From CAYMPW01 sp964558505 (GTDB lineage: Archaea; Thermoplasmatota; Thermoplasmata; Methanomassiliicoccales; Methanomethylophilaceae): a stretch of DNA of 64,000 bases. The notes under the pieces are model-generated. The model saw only the letters and a program-made list of their open reading frames with translations. It was not told the DNA's origin and made no database searches. The position numbers were made by a program, and so were the translations under genes. This document shows, piece by piece, positions 16,905 to 23,827 of this stretch (the stretch's first letter is position 1; each line of letters starts with the position of its first letter). Where the stretch lies: NCBI GenBank assembly GCA_964558505.1, contig CAZLEI010000004.1, positions 1 to 64,000 of the forward strand, given 5' to 3'.

Positions 16905-17216
16905 TTATGGGCGTTCCGCGGTCTCGGTCTTCATTTTGACGACCATATCCGCCAAACTGTCCAGTCTTCCTGCGAGGCTTTTCATGAATTCCTCGTAATA
17001 TTCCGTGACGACCGCTCCCTCGGAGGTGGCGGAGATCAGGCCGTCATTCTCCAGAAGGCGAAGGGAGTACCTGACCTTGTGCTTCGGTATGTCCAGCATC
17101 TCCGATAGACGTGTAAGGCCGATCGGTTGGTTGTCCTTGGTGACCGTCAGCATGCGGATGTGGCGCTCCAGGAGCTCCATCTCGTCATATGCCCTGCCGA
17201 AAACTCCGTCCTTCAT
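16905..17216 (-). CDS. Small winged-helix transcriptional regulator
   Basis: A 103-residue protein whose middle (LTRLSEMLDIPKHKVRYSLRLLENDGLISATSEGAVVTE) is a canonical winged helix-turn-helix: helix, recognition helix, then a wing. The C-terminal third is an amphipathic helix with Leu/Met heptads, likely for dimerisation. It belongs to the broad archaeal ArsR/Lrp-like HTH pool; the target is unknown. The TATA box at 17239-17245 is 26 bases upstream of the ATG, so the transcript is probably leaderless. It sits beside tRNA-Asn on the same strand. Confidence 0.7.
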   Translation of the reverse strand: MKDGVFGRAYDEMELLERHIRMLTVTKDNQPIGLTRLSEMLDIPKHKVRYSLRLLENDGLISATSEGAVVTEYYEEFMKSLAGRLDSLADMVVKMKTETAERP

Positions 17217-17324
17217 AAGACACCATCTGAATATGTGTATATAACCGTGCTATCGGATAGCAGTGTCAGAAGCGCTGCTGACACAAAACCACATGTCTGG
17301 TTGCGACGGCAGCAGGTCGCCGGA

Positions 17325-17495
17325 TCAGCGGCCGAACCAATACTGTCTTCCCCACTTGCTGTAGTTCGCCCACCATCCCTGGATGAACGATCCGCAACAG
17401 TCGAGGGCCTTCTGCTCTGCGTCGGGGCCTTTATAGGTCTTGTAGCAGTTCAGGCACTGGAATCTGAGATCAACTTCCTTAGCTTTCTTTGCCAT
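17325..17495 (-). CDS. Unrecognised 56-residue Cys- and Trp-rich protein
   Basis: A small gene from ATG 17495 to TGA 17325. The basic N-terminus (MAKKAKE) is followed by CLNC at residues 14-17 and a CC pair at residues 33-34, four cysteines that could bind one zinc ion. The last third is aromatic-rich: WW at 41-42, then Tyr, Trp, Tyr, Trp and Phe before a final Gly-Arg. The TATA box ATTTATTAA at 17519-17527 lies 28 bases upstream of the start. I do not recognise the family; a nucleic-acid- or ribosome-associated zinc microprotein is only a guess. Confidence 0.65.
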   Translation of the reverse strand: MAKKAKEVDLRFQCLNCYKTYKGPDAEQKALDCCGSFIQGWWANYSKWGRQYWFGR

Positions 17496-17632
17496 ATGTA
17501 ACCCGATTGTCCGCTCTGTTAATAAATGTTGGCGATAGTGCCGATGGCGGCGCCTGGGATGGAAAATCCATCGTATCGAATAGAAACAACGTGCAAATAT
17601 TATATATATTTACAAGAACGTGCGTCTAGTCT

Positions 17633-18133
17633 ATGAACAGAATCAAGGTCATCAACGAACCTTCTGAGCTTGTGCCCATGCTCAGGTCCGTGGACACTCC
17701 AGTGAAAAGGGATGTCCTCAAGGAAGTGACCTTGGAGTGGAGGACCGCCGACGAGATCGAGAAGAAATTCGGCTCGGAAGGCAGGGACGCGATCATCTTC
17801 TTCGAGAAGATGAAATTGGTGGAGACACGCTGGCTTTCCACCAACGGTAATTATCCCGAAAAATCCTACCACACATACTACACTTCCTTCCATATCAATG
17901 CACAGTGGCCCGTGTATGAGATCTCGGATGTACTGGCAGCCGCCATGATGAGTGCCGAGGAATACGGGGACATCGAGGATAGGATACTGAAAGAGGTCGG
18001 TAAGGACGGACGTTTTTCCGGAGATGTCGCGGAAGCGCTAGGTCTCACATCCACTATGCTCAAGAGCCTGGTCAGGCGGTCGGTCAAGATGGACTACCGC
18101 GGACACAGGATCGAGATGATTCACGAAGAGTAA
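17633..18133 (+). CDS. ArsR-like HTH regulator
   Basis: The 166 residues contain two helix-turn-helix-like segments. One is near the N-terminus (VKRDVLKEVTLEWRTADEIEKKFG) with a following wing-like stretch; the other is in the C-terminus (FSGDVAEALGLTSTMLKSLVRRSVKM). This matches archaeal ArsR-type regulators with a duplicated or extended wing. A strong TATA (TATATATATT, 17601-17610) lies 28 bases upstream of ATG 17633, so the message is probably leaderless. trm56 starts 4 bases after the stop, so the two form an operon. Ligand and target are unknown. Confidence 0.65.
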   Translation: MNRIKVINEPSELVPMLRSVDTPVKRDVLKEVTLEWRTADEIEKKFGSEGRDAIIFFEKMKLVETRWLSTNGNYPEKSYHTYYTSFHINAQWPVYEISDVLAAAMMSAEEYGDIEDRILKEVGKDGRFSGDVAEALGLTSTMLKSLVRRSVKMDYRGHRIEMIHEE

Positions 18134-18137
18134 GACG

Positions 18138-18656
18138 ATGTCTGATATCTGGATCATGAGGATCGGGCACCGCCCGGAAAGGGACAAGAGAGTGACGACT
18201 CATGTCGCCCTCTCGTCCCGTGCTTTGGGTGCCAAAGGCATATACGTCGATACCAAGGACGAAGTGCTGGAAGGCAACATACGCAGCGTGGTCGACCGTT
18301 TCGGCGGGGATTACACGATAGAGACTGGCGTCAGCTGGAAGAGGGCCACAAGCAACTTCGATGGCAAAGTGGTCCATCTGACCATGTACGGCCAAAGGGT
18401 GGATGAGGCCCTTCCGCGCATACCCAAGGATGAGAACCTGATGGTTATAGTGGGTGCGGAGAAGGTCCCGCCGGAAGTGTATCAGCGTGCGGATTTCAAT
18501 GTCTCCGTGGGGAATCAGCCCCATTCCGAGATAGCCGCTCTCGCTATATTCTTGGACAGGTACACCGAGGGCAAGGCGCTCTACTCCGACAGGCATGGGA
18601 AGATGACCGTCGTCCCTAATGAGAGGGGGAAGACCGTTGTCGATCTATCCGAATGA
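18138..18656 (+). CDS. trm56: tRNA (cytidine(56)-2'-O)-methyltransferase aTrm56
   Basis: aTrm56 is an archaeal SPOUT methyltransferase that modifies C56 in the T-loop of tRNA. The 172 residues begin with the diagnostic RIGHRPERDKRVTTHVALSSRA and contain HLTMYGQRVDEALP, the SPOUT strand LMVIVGAEKVPPEVY, and SVGNQPHSEIAALAIFLDR in the knotted SAM-binding region. Length matches the family. The gene is coupled to the upstream HTH regulator and overlaps the downstream HD gene. Confidence 0.93.
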   Translation: MSDIWIMRIGHRPERDKRVTTHVALSSRALGAKGIYVDTKDEVLEGNIRSVVDRFGGDYTIETGVSWKRATSNFDGKVVHLTMYGQRVDEALPRIPKDENLMVIVGAEKVPPEVYQRADFNVSVGNQPHSEIAALAIFLDRYTEGKALYSDRHGKMTVVPNERGKTVVDLSE

Positions 18657-19227
18657 TGTCGAATGCGTCAGGCGCCTGAAGGAAGCAGGGTGCAAGAAGC
18701 GCGTCATCATCCACTGCTGCACCGTGCGCGTGCTTGCGGACGAGATCGCCAAGGGCATACCGTCTGCAGATCCCGTCCTGGTCACGGCCGGGGCGCTCCT
18801 CCACGACATCGGAAGGGCGGTGGACCATTCGATAATGCACGCCAACGTCGGAGCAGACATGCTGTCGGACGCAGGCATGCCAGCAGAGCTGGTGGACATC
18901 GTCAGGAAGCACACGGGCGCAGGCCTGGATGCGCAGGACGCGATCGAGATGGGGCTCCCGGAGGGAGACTACATACCATCGAGCATCGAGGAGAAGATCG
19001 TGGCGCATGCCGACAACATGGTCAGTGATAACCGCCTGGTGTATCACGAGCACTCCGTGGACAAGCTGATGACGAAAGGTGCAGTACGCGGCGCAGAGAG
19101 GGTCGAGGCACTCCACAGGGAGCTGTCCACGATGTACGGCGAGGATCTGGACGTGCTCGTCCGCCGGCTCGGGGAATACCCCGTGCTGAAAGGCCCCTGC
19201 GCGAAGTACTTAGACGACAGGGCCTGA
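18637..19227 (+). CDS. HD-domain hydrolase (TIGR00295-like)
   Basis: A 196-residue HD-superfamily protein. The metal-binding set is visible: H26, H56-D57 in LLHDIGRAVDHS, then H64 and H68, with a later KHTGAG helix. The overall pattern resembles an archaeal/bacterial family of about 170-200 residues (TIGR00295), presumed phosphohydrolases. I prefer TTG 18637, which gives the family-like start (L)SIYPNDVECVRRL and has GGGGG eight bases upstream; ATG 18619 in the same frame would add six residues. It overlaps trm56 by 20 bases and converges on a PRC-barrel gene. Confidence 0.82.
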   Translation: MSIYPNDVECVRRLKEAGCKKRVIIHCCTVRVLADEIAKGIPSADPVLVTAGALLHDIGRAVDHSIMHANVGADMLSDAGMPAELVDIVRKHTGAGLDAQDAIEMGLPEGDYIPSSIEEKIVAHADNMVSDNRLVYHEHSVDKLMTKGAVRGAERVEALHRELSTMYGEDLDVLVRRLGEYPVLKGPCAKYLDDRA

Positions 19228-19467
19228 GCGGTCGACACGGTCGGGGAACGTGTTGAGGATGATCACATCTCCCACCGACTGGACCCATCTGAACGGCACG
19301 GCGATCGCAGTGCCTGGCTCCACGAGGGCGGGGCTCGGCTTCTGGATGTACAGGCTGTCTATCCTCATGTTGGCGAGGTCCACGACCAGATCGTCAACGA
19401 TGCCCAGGAACACTGCCTTCGGCGTGTAGACCTCGAGGCCTCTGATGTTCCCGGTATCCTCCAACAT
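19210..19467 (-). CDS. PRC-barrel domain protein (first copy)
   Basis: An 85-residue single PRC-barrel: GNIRGLEVYTPKAVFLGIVDDLVVDL is the typical opening of this beta-barrel, and VPFRWVQSVGDVIIL closes it. The fold occurs in RimM and in photosynthetic reaction-centre H subunits. Stand-alone archaeal copies may be RNA- or protein-binding adaptors, of unproven function. The 3' end overlaps the HD gene by 18 bases. A second copy lies at 23583-23822. Confidence 0.82.
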   Translation of the reverse strand: MLEDTGNIRGLEVYTPKAVFLGIVDDLVVDLANMRIDSLYIQKPSPALVEPGTAIAVPFRWVQSVGDVIILNTFPDRVDRSGPVV

Positions 19468-19563
19468 GCCACGTGCATGCGTACCTGCGCATAAAACCGT
19501 ACCGTTAACGGTGTTTAGAAACCTATTTATGGTTACAGCATAATGGGTATGCAGGTGCTACAA

Positions 19564-19875
19564 ATGGTCACAGAACTTACTGAAGCAACATTTGATGATT
19601 TCATAAAGAACAACGCAGTGGTCCTCATCGACTGCTGGGCCCCATGGTGTGGCCCCTGCAGGAGGATGGGCCCCGTCATCGAAGAGGTCGCGGCCGATCT
19701 CGCAGGGAAGGTCGCGGTGGCGAAGCTCAACACCGACGAGAACCAGGGGATATCCGCGAAGCTGAGGATCAACGCGATCCCCACGCTCCTGGTCTACAGG
19801 AACGGTGTCGCGGGCGCACCTCTCGTCGGACTCAGGCCGAAAGCAGAGATAATCGCCTACGTGATGGGCCAGTGA
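19564..19875 (+). CDS. trxA: Thioredoxin
   Basis: A 103-residue thioredoxin with the active site WCGPC at 28-32 and the cis-proline motif AIPTLLVY. It should reduce protein disulfides using the flavoprotein encoded 4 bases downstream. I chose ATG 19564 because homology starts there. Upstream in-frame ATGs at 19543 and 19549 would add 5-7 residues, but the TATA-like TATTTATGG at about 19524 would put the transcript start close to or after them. GGTG precedes the chosen start. Confidence 0.92.
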   Translation: MVTELTEATFDDFIKNNAVVLIDCWAPWCGPCRRMGPVIEEVAADLAGKVAVAKLNTDENQGISAKLRINAIPTLLVYRNGVAGAPLVGLRPKAEIIAYVMGQ

Positions 19876-19879
19876 TCGT

Positions 19880-20764
19880 ATGATCACAGCCGACGTCGCC
19901 GTCATTGGCCTGGGGCCGGCCGGGCTCCAGGCGGCCATACATTCATCCAGGCACAAAGCCGTGACCGTCGCCGTCGGTAAAACCTTCAACAGCTCGATCG
20001 CCGGGGCCAGTGTTGAGAACTACCTGGGGTTCGAGTCCTTGGACGGGTCCGCCCTCCTGGCCACCGGCACCGTCCAAGCGGAGTCCTTCGGATGCAAGGT
20101 CATCCCGGAGAACGTCACGGCGGTGTCGGGGCAGGCAGGGGCATTCCTGCTGACGCTCGAGGGCGGAGAAGTGATATCCGCGAAGGCGGTGGTCCTCGCC
20201 ACGGGCATATCCCGCGTGAAGCTGGGTGTTCCCGGTGAGAAGGAATTCTTCGGAAAAGGCGTTAGTTACTGTGCATCCTGCGACTGTAATTTCTATAAAG
20301 GCCGCAAGGTGGCGATATTCGGCAATGAGACCGAGGCGGCGGCATCCGCAGAGCTCATGACCAAGTACGCGTCTGAAGTGTATTGGGTCACCCCGGCAAC
20401 GACGGCATCCCCCAAGATGGTCGCAGATGCGGAGGCGGCAGGTGCCAAGGTCCTTCGGACGACCATCGAGAAGATAATGGGCACAGATGCCGTTCAGTCC
20501 ATACTCCTCGGTGACGGCACGTCCGTGGATGTGGACGGCGTCTTCATAGAGTTGGGCGCCAGATCGGCGGCCGACCTGGCGATGGACATGGGGGTCATGC
20601 CAGAGGCGGACGACACCATAAAGGTGGACTCGTCCTGCTCGGCAGGCGTTCCCGGCGTGTTCGCATGCGGCGATGTCACGGGCAGGCCCTGGCAGGTGGC
20701 CAAGGCCGTCGGCCAAGGTTGCGTGGCCGGCAATTCCGCGGCGGCATTCATCAGGGGATCGTGA
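19880..20764 (+). CDS. trxB: Thioredoxin reductase-like flavoprotein lacking the NADPH motif
   Basis: The 294 residues have the TrxR layout. The FAD-binding GLGPAGLQAAI is at 10-20, the redox pair is C131/C134 in YCASCD, and the final FAD signature is VFACGDVTGRPWQVAKAVGQG. The expected NADPH Rossmann motif GxGxxA is replaced by IFGNETEA (146-153), and the HRR-type phosphate-binding motif is absent (WVTPATT instead). Thermoplasma TrxR likewise does not use NADPH, and some methanogen enzymes use F420H2. The electron donor here is therefore probably not NADPH (inference). It forms an operon with trxA and the HTH gene, whose ATG overlaps the stop. Confidence 0.9.
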   Translation: MITADVAVIGLGPAGLQAAIHSSRHKAVTVAVGKTFNSSIAGASVENYLGFESLDGSALLATGTVQAESFGCKVIPENVTAVSGQAGAFLLTLEGGEVISAKAVVLATGISRVKLGVPGEKEFFGKGVSYCASCDCNFYKGRKVAIFGNETEAAASAELMTKYASEVYWVTPATTASPKMVADAEAAGAKVLRTTIEKIMGTDAVQSILLGDGTSVDVDGVFIELGARSAADLAMDMGVMPEADDTIKVDSSCSAGVPGVFACGDVTGRPWQVAKAVGQGCVAGNSAAAFIRGS

Positions 20765-21276
20765 TGACCGTAGAGGATGTGATCTCCGGGATGCTCAGGG
20801 CCGAGGGCGGTTTCCAGAAAGCGCTCAGGAGCATGATCGTGGACGAACTCGACATGACCATGAACGAGTTCTGCGAGGTCACGGGCATTTCCAAGAGCAC
20901 AATGTACAAGATCCTGGAGGAGAAACGCGAACCCAACCTCCGCACGGTACGTCAGATCGTCAAGGCGCTGAGGGCCCTGGCCTCCGCCGACGGCGAGAGG
21001 TTCATCGCTGTAATAGCGTCGGACACCGTCCTCGAATCCCTGCCTGACCATGTGGATTTCGACGGCCATATGGTCCCGATAAGGGAATATCCGGTCAGCA
21101 CCGTGGAGGATGCGATCATCGCCGCCGTCAGGGCGGAACGTGACGGCGCGCTCGGTGTCGTCTGCGCTCCCATCGTGGCTCCCACGATCGAAAGGATCCT
21201 GTCGGTGCCCGTATCGCCCGTGATACCGTCGACGAGCCTTTCCCGCGCCATAGACGGCATAATGGACTCACTTTGA
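20764..21276 (+). CDS. XRE-like HTH regulator with C-terminal effector domain
   Basis: The 170 residues contain an N-terminal helix-turn-helix (MNEFCEVTGISKSTMYKILEEKREPNLRTVRQIVKAL, about residues 32-70) of the XRE/Cro kind. A C-terminal alpha/beta domain of about 95 residues follows with repeated Val/Ile strands and a Pro-Ser-Thr-Ser end. It resembles the archaeal regulator group COG1709, whose effector is unknown. The ATG shares a base with the trxB stop, so it is translated with the thioredoxin system and could sense redox state or a nucleotide. Confidence 0.72.
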   Translation: MTVEDVISGMLRAEGGFQKALRSMIVDELDMTMNEFCEVTGISKSTMYKILEEKREPNLRTVRQIVKALRALASADGERFIAVIASDTVLESLPDHVDFDGHMVPIREYPVSTVEDAIIAAVRAERDGALGVVCAPIVAPTIERILSVPVSPVIPSTSLSRAIDGIMDSL

Positions 21277-21358
21277 GTTGTTAGCGGGCCTTATTGTTAA
21301 AATAGCACCTTAACTATTCTCGTGTGGGGGAGTAGCTATAGCGTTCGAACTGCAGATT

Positions 21359-21796
21359 GTGAGCAATACGCCGTTGAGTTCGGTGCAGGATATAGATATC
21401 GTGGCAGAGACGTTTCTGATGCAGATCGGCTACATACCGAAAGGATACGACCCCAAGACCGCGGCCACCGCGCTCAGGGACAGCGTCCCCTACCGTCTGT
21501 TCATGGATTGCTTCGTCAGGAACATGTCCAAAGCATGGGCGGTCGAAGAGCTCGCGGCCATACTCGGGACCACGAAGCCCACCGTCTACAGGCACATCAA
21601 CAAACTGAAGTCGATGGACCTGCTGGAAGGCGTGGATGTGGAGTTCGACGGCCAGATGCGCAAAGGATACAGGATAAGATACGGCGACCTCGGCAAGGCC
21701 TGGAGTTTCGCGGAGGCCAACGTCAACATGGCGATGGACAACTACCGCAAGACCGTGGCGCATTTCCAGGCGCTCGTGACCGCAGAGAAGGATTGA
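21359..21796 (+). CDS. HTH transcriptional regulator
   Basis: The 145 residues include a winged HTH at about 60-100 (WAVEELAAILGTTKPTVYRHINKLKSMDLLEGVDVEFDG) and a C-terminal helix that may dimerise. The N-terminal 55 residues are helical and lack a recognisable ligand motif. I use the GTG at 21359; no ATG or TTG lies between it and the preceding in-frame stop. The next gene starts 2 bases after the stop. It stands directly downstream of another HTH gene but with its own 80-base gap. Confidence 0.7.
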   Translation: MSNTPLSSVQDIDIVAETFLMQIGYIPKGYDPKTAATALRDSVPYRLFMDCFVRNMSKAWAVEELAAILGTTKPTVYRHINKLKSMDLLEGVDVEFDGQMRKGYRIRYGDLGKAWSFAEANVNMAMDNYRKTVAHFQALVTAEKD

Positions 21797-21798
21797 TT

Positions 21799-22050
21799 AT
21801 GTTCGGAGACGGAGACCAAGAGCTTTCCAAGGGCTGCGAGTACGCAGTCCACGTGTCCGGTGACGGGGACAAGACCTTCACCGGGATCTTCAAAGGGTAC
21901 ATCATGCTGGGGGCCGATGCCGCCTTGGCCATGGACTGCGGTGGCGAGACGCATTACGTGCCGACGTCCCAGATATCTTATATGACGGTGGTTAGCCGGG
22001 CGGCGCCCAAGCTCGAGACCCGTTACGCAGACGGCATCAACTACGGATGA
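21799..22050 (+). CDS. Unrecognised 83-residue protein, possible small beta-barrel
   Basis: The 83 residues alternate short hydrophobic strands and turns: CEYAVHVSGDGDKTFTGIFKG, YIMLGADAALAMDC, THYVPTSQISYMTVVSR. This is the pattern expected of an Sm/SH3-like small beta-barrel. There is no signal peptide or membrane helix. It lies 2 bases after an HTH gene and 4 bases before elp3, so it is in an operon with both. The fold is an inference from strand periodicity and the function is unknown. Confidence 0.6.
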   Translation: MFGDGDQELSKGCEYAVHVSGDGDKTFTGIFKGYIMLGADAALAMDCGGETHYVPTSQISYMTVVSRAAPKLETRYADGINYG

Positions 22051-22054
22051 TCCA

Positions 22055-23590
22055 ATGGCCGGCGGATTGAGCGAACGCATAATAGAGATGGTGAAATCGG
22101 GCGAGATACGCGACCGCGACCAATTGCAGCGTGTGAAGGTGGCGATGTGCGGAGAGTACGGTCTGAAGTCCGTCCCGCCAAACTCTGAGATCCTGGCGGC
22201 CGTTCCCCCGGAGGACCGGGAGCTGCTGGAGCCTCTGCTCATAAAGAAACCGATGAGGACGCTGAGCGGTGTTGCGGTGGTAGCAGTCATGACGTCGCCG
22301 TTCCCATGCCCGCACGGGAAGTGCTCGTACTGCCCCGGCGGGGTCGAGAACAACTCGCCGCAGTCCTACACCGGGAAGGAACCGGCCGCCAGGCGCGCCG
22401 AGCGCAACGAGTTCGATCCGTTCCGTCAGGTCACCGACCGCGTGACCCAGTTGGAGGCCATCGGCCATAAGACCGACAAGATAGACCTCATCATCATGGG
22501 CGGGACGTTCACCAGCAGGGAGGCCGAATACCAGGAATGGTTCGTCCGCAGGTGCTTCGATGCCATGAACGGCAGGGAGGCCCCGGACCTGGAGACCGCC
22601 CAGATGTGGAACGAGGATGCACCGCACAGGTGCGTCGGCTTGACCGTGGAGACCCGCCCGGACGTGTTCACGGATGCGCAGATCGAGAACGCCATGTACC
22701 TGGGCGCGACGCGCGTGGAGCTGGGAGTCCAGATACTCGACGACGACATCCTGTCGGCCGTGGACCGCGGCCACGGCATAGCCGAGGTGGAAGCGTCCAC
22801 GGCGGCCTGCAAATCGCACGGGCTGAAGGTCTGCTATCATATCATGCCGGGGCTTCCGGGGTCTTCTCCCGAACGCGACCTGGAATGTTTCAAACGCGTG
22901 TTCGACGATCCCGGGTTCAGGCCGGACATGCTGAAGTTCTATCCCACGCTAGTGGTTGCTGGCACAAGGCTTTTCGACATGTGGGAGGCGGGGGAGTACG
23001 AGCCTTACGACCTGGAGACCGCGATCACCCTCCTGTGCAGTATGAAATCCGAGGTGCCGGAGTATGTGAGGATCCAGCGGATACAGAGGGACATACCCGT
23101 GCCGCAGATATCCGCGGGCATATTGCGGAGCAACATCCGCGAGCTGGTCCAGGACAAGATGCGCGAGGATGGCCGCCCATGCAGATGCATCAGGTGCAGA
23201 GAGGTCGGCCATACCGGCGTTTCCCTGGACGATCCTTCCGAGGTGTCCATGAGGACCGTCGAGTACGAGGCGTCCGGGGGCACCGAGCGCTTCATGCAGC
23301 TGGAGTACAAGGATTCCATCATAGGTTATGTCAGGCTGCGGACGGATGATACGGACACGGCCACGATACGCGAGCTCAAAGTGTTCGGCAAGATGGCGGC
23401 CATCGGCGAGGACGGCGAGGACTGGCAGCACCGCGGGTTCGGCAGGTCTCTGGTGGAGGCGGCCGAGTCGGCAGCACGTGCCGACGGGAAGAAGCGCATA
23501 AGGGTGACCAGCGGGGTGGGCGTCAGAGGGTACTACAGGTCGCTCGGGTATTCCCTGGAACGTCCGTATATGGCGAAGGACCTCAATTGA
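22055..23590 (+). CDS. elp3: tRNA uridine(34) acetyltransferase Elp3
   Basis: Archaeal Elp3 acts alone to make 5-carboxymethyluridine at the wobble position. The 511 residues have a radical SAM domain with the Elp3-type cysteine cluster C85, C90, C93 (CPHGKCSYC), followed by the PGGVENNSPQSYTGKEPAARRA signature. A zinc-binding CRCIRC segment is near residue 375, and a C-terminal GNAT acetyltransferase domain carries HRGFGRSLVEAAE and the GVRGYYRSLGY end. Length and order are canonical. It overlaps the convergent PRC-barrel gene by 8 bases. Confidence 0.96.
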   Translation: MAGGLSERIIEMVKSGEIRDRDQLQRVKVAMCGEYGLKSVPPNSEILAAVPPEDRELLEPLLIKKPMRTLSGVAVVAVMTSPFPCPHGKCSYCPGGVENNSPQSYTGKEPAARRAERNEFDPFRQVTDRVTQLEAIGHKTDKIDLIIMGGTFTSREAEYQEWFVRRCFDAMNGREAPDLETAQMWNEDAPHRCVGLTVETRPDVFTDAQIENAMYLGATRVELGVQILDDDILSAVDRGHGIAEVEASTAACKSHGLKVCYHIMPGLPGSSPERDLECFKRVFDDPGFRPDMLKFYPTLVVAGTRLFDMWEAGEYEPYDLETAITLLCSMKSEVPEYVRIQRIQRDIPVPQISAGILRSNIRELVQDKMREDGRPCRCIRCREVGHTGVSLDDPSEVSMRTVEYEASGGTERFMQLEYKDSIIGYVRLRTDDTDTATIRELKVFGKMAAIGEDGEDWQHRGFGRSLVEAAESAARADGKKRIRVTSGVGVRGYYRSLGYSLERPYMAKDLN

Positions 23591-23822
23591 TGACGATGCG
23601 GGATGCCTCGATGGAGACCGTGTCCGCCTGGATGACATATCTGCCTTTCTCGTCCACTTTGTGGTTCTTGGTGTACACGGCACCGTTGGAATCCACCAGC
23701 AGGTACAGCAGGTCCCCCGTTGCGGTGTCGATCACGAGCCCGTCGAGCACGCCCAGGCTGCGCCCGCCGGCGGTCTCCACGGGTTTGCCGTTCATCTCGG
23801 ACAGGAAGATCCTGCTGCCCAT
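23583..23822 (-). CDS. PRC-barrel domain protein (second copy)
   Basis: A 79-residue single-domain PRC-barrel: GRSLGVLDGLVIDTATGDLLYLLVD, a hydrophilic hairpin (KNHKVDEKGRYVI), and VSIEASRIVIN at the end. It starts at ATG 23822, five bases after the cdc48 stop, so it rides on the cdc48 transcript. Compared with the copy at 19210-19467 it has the same strand order but little sequence identity. The Cdc48 linkage may hint at protein quality control, but this is speculation. Confidence 0.8.
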   Translation of the reverse strand: MGSRIFLSEMNGKPVETAGGRSLGVLDGLVIDTATGDLLYLLVDSNGAVYTKNHKVDEKGRYVIQADTVSIEASRIVIN

Positions 23823-23827
23823 CTGGA

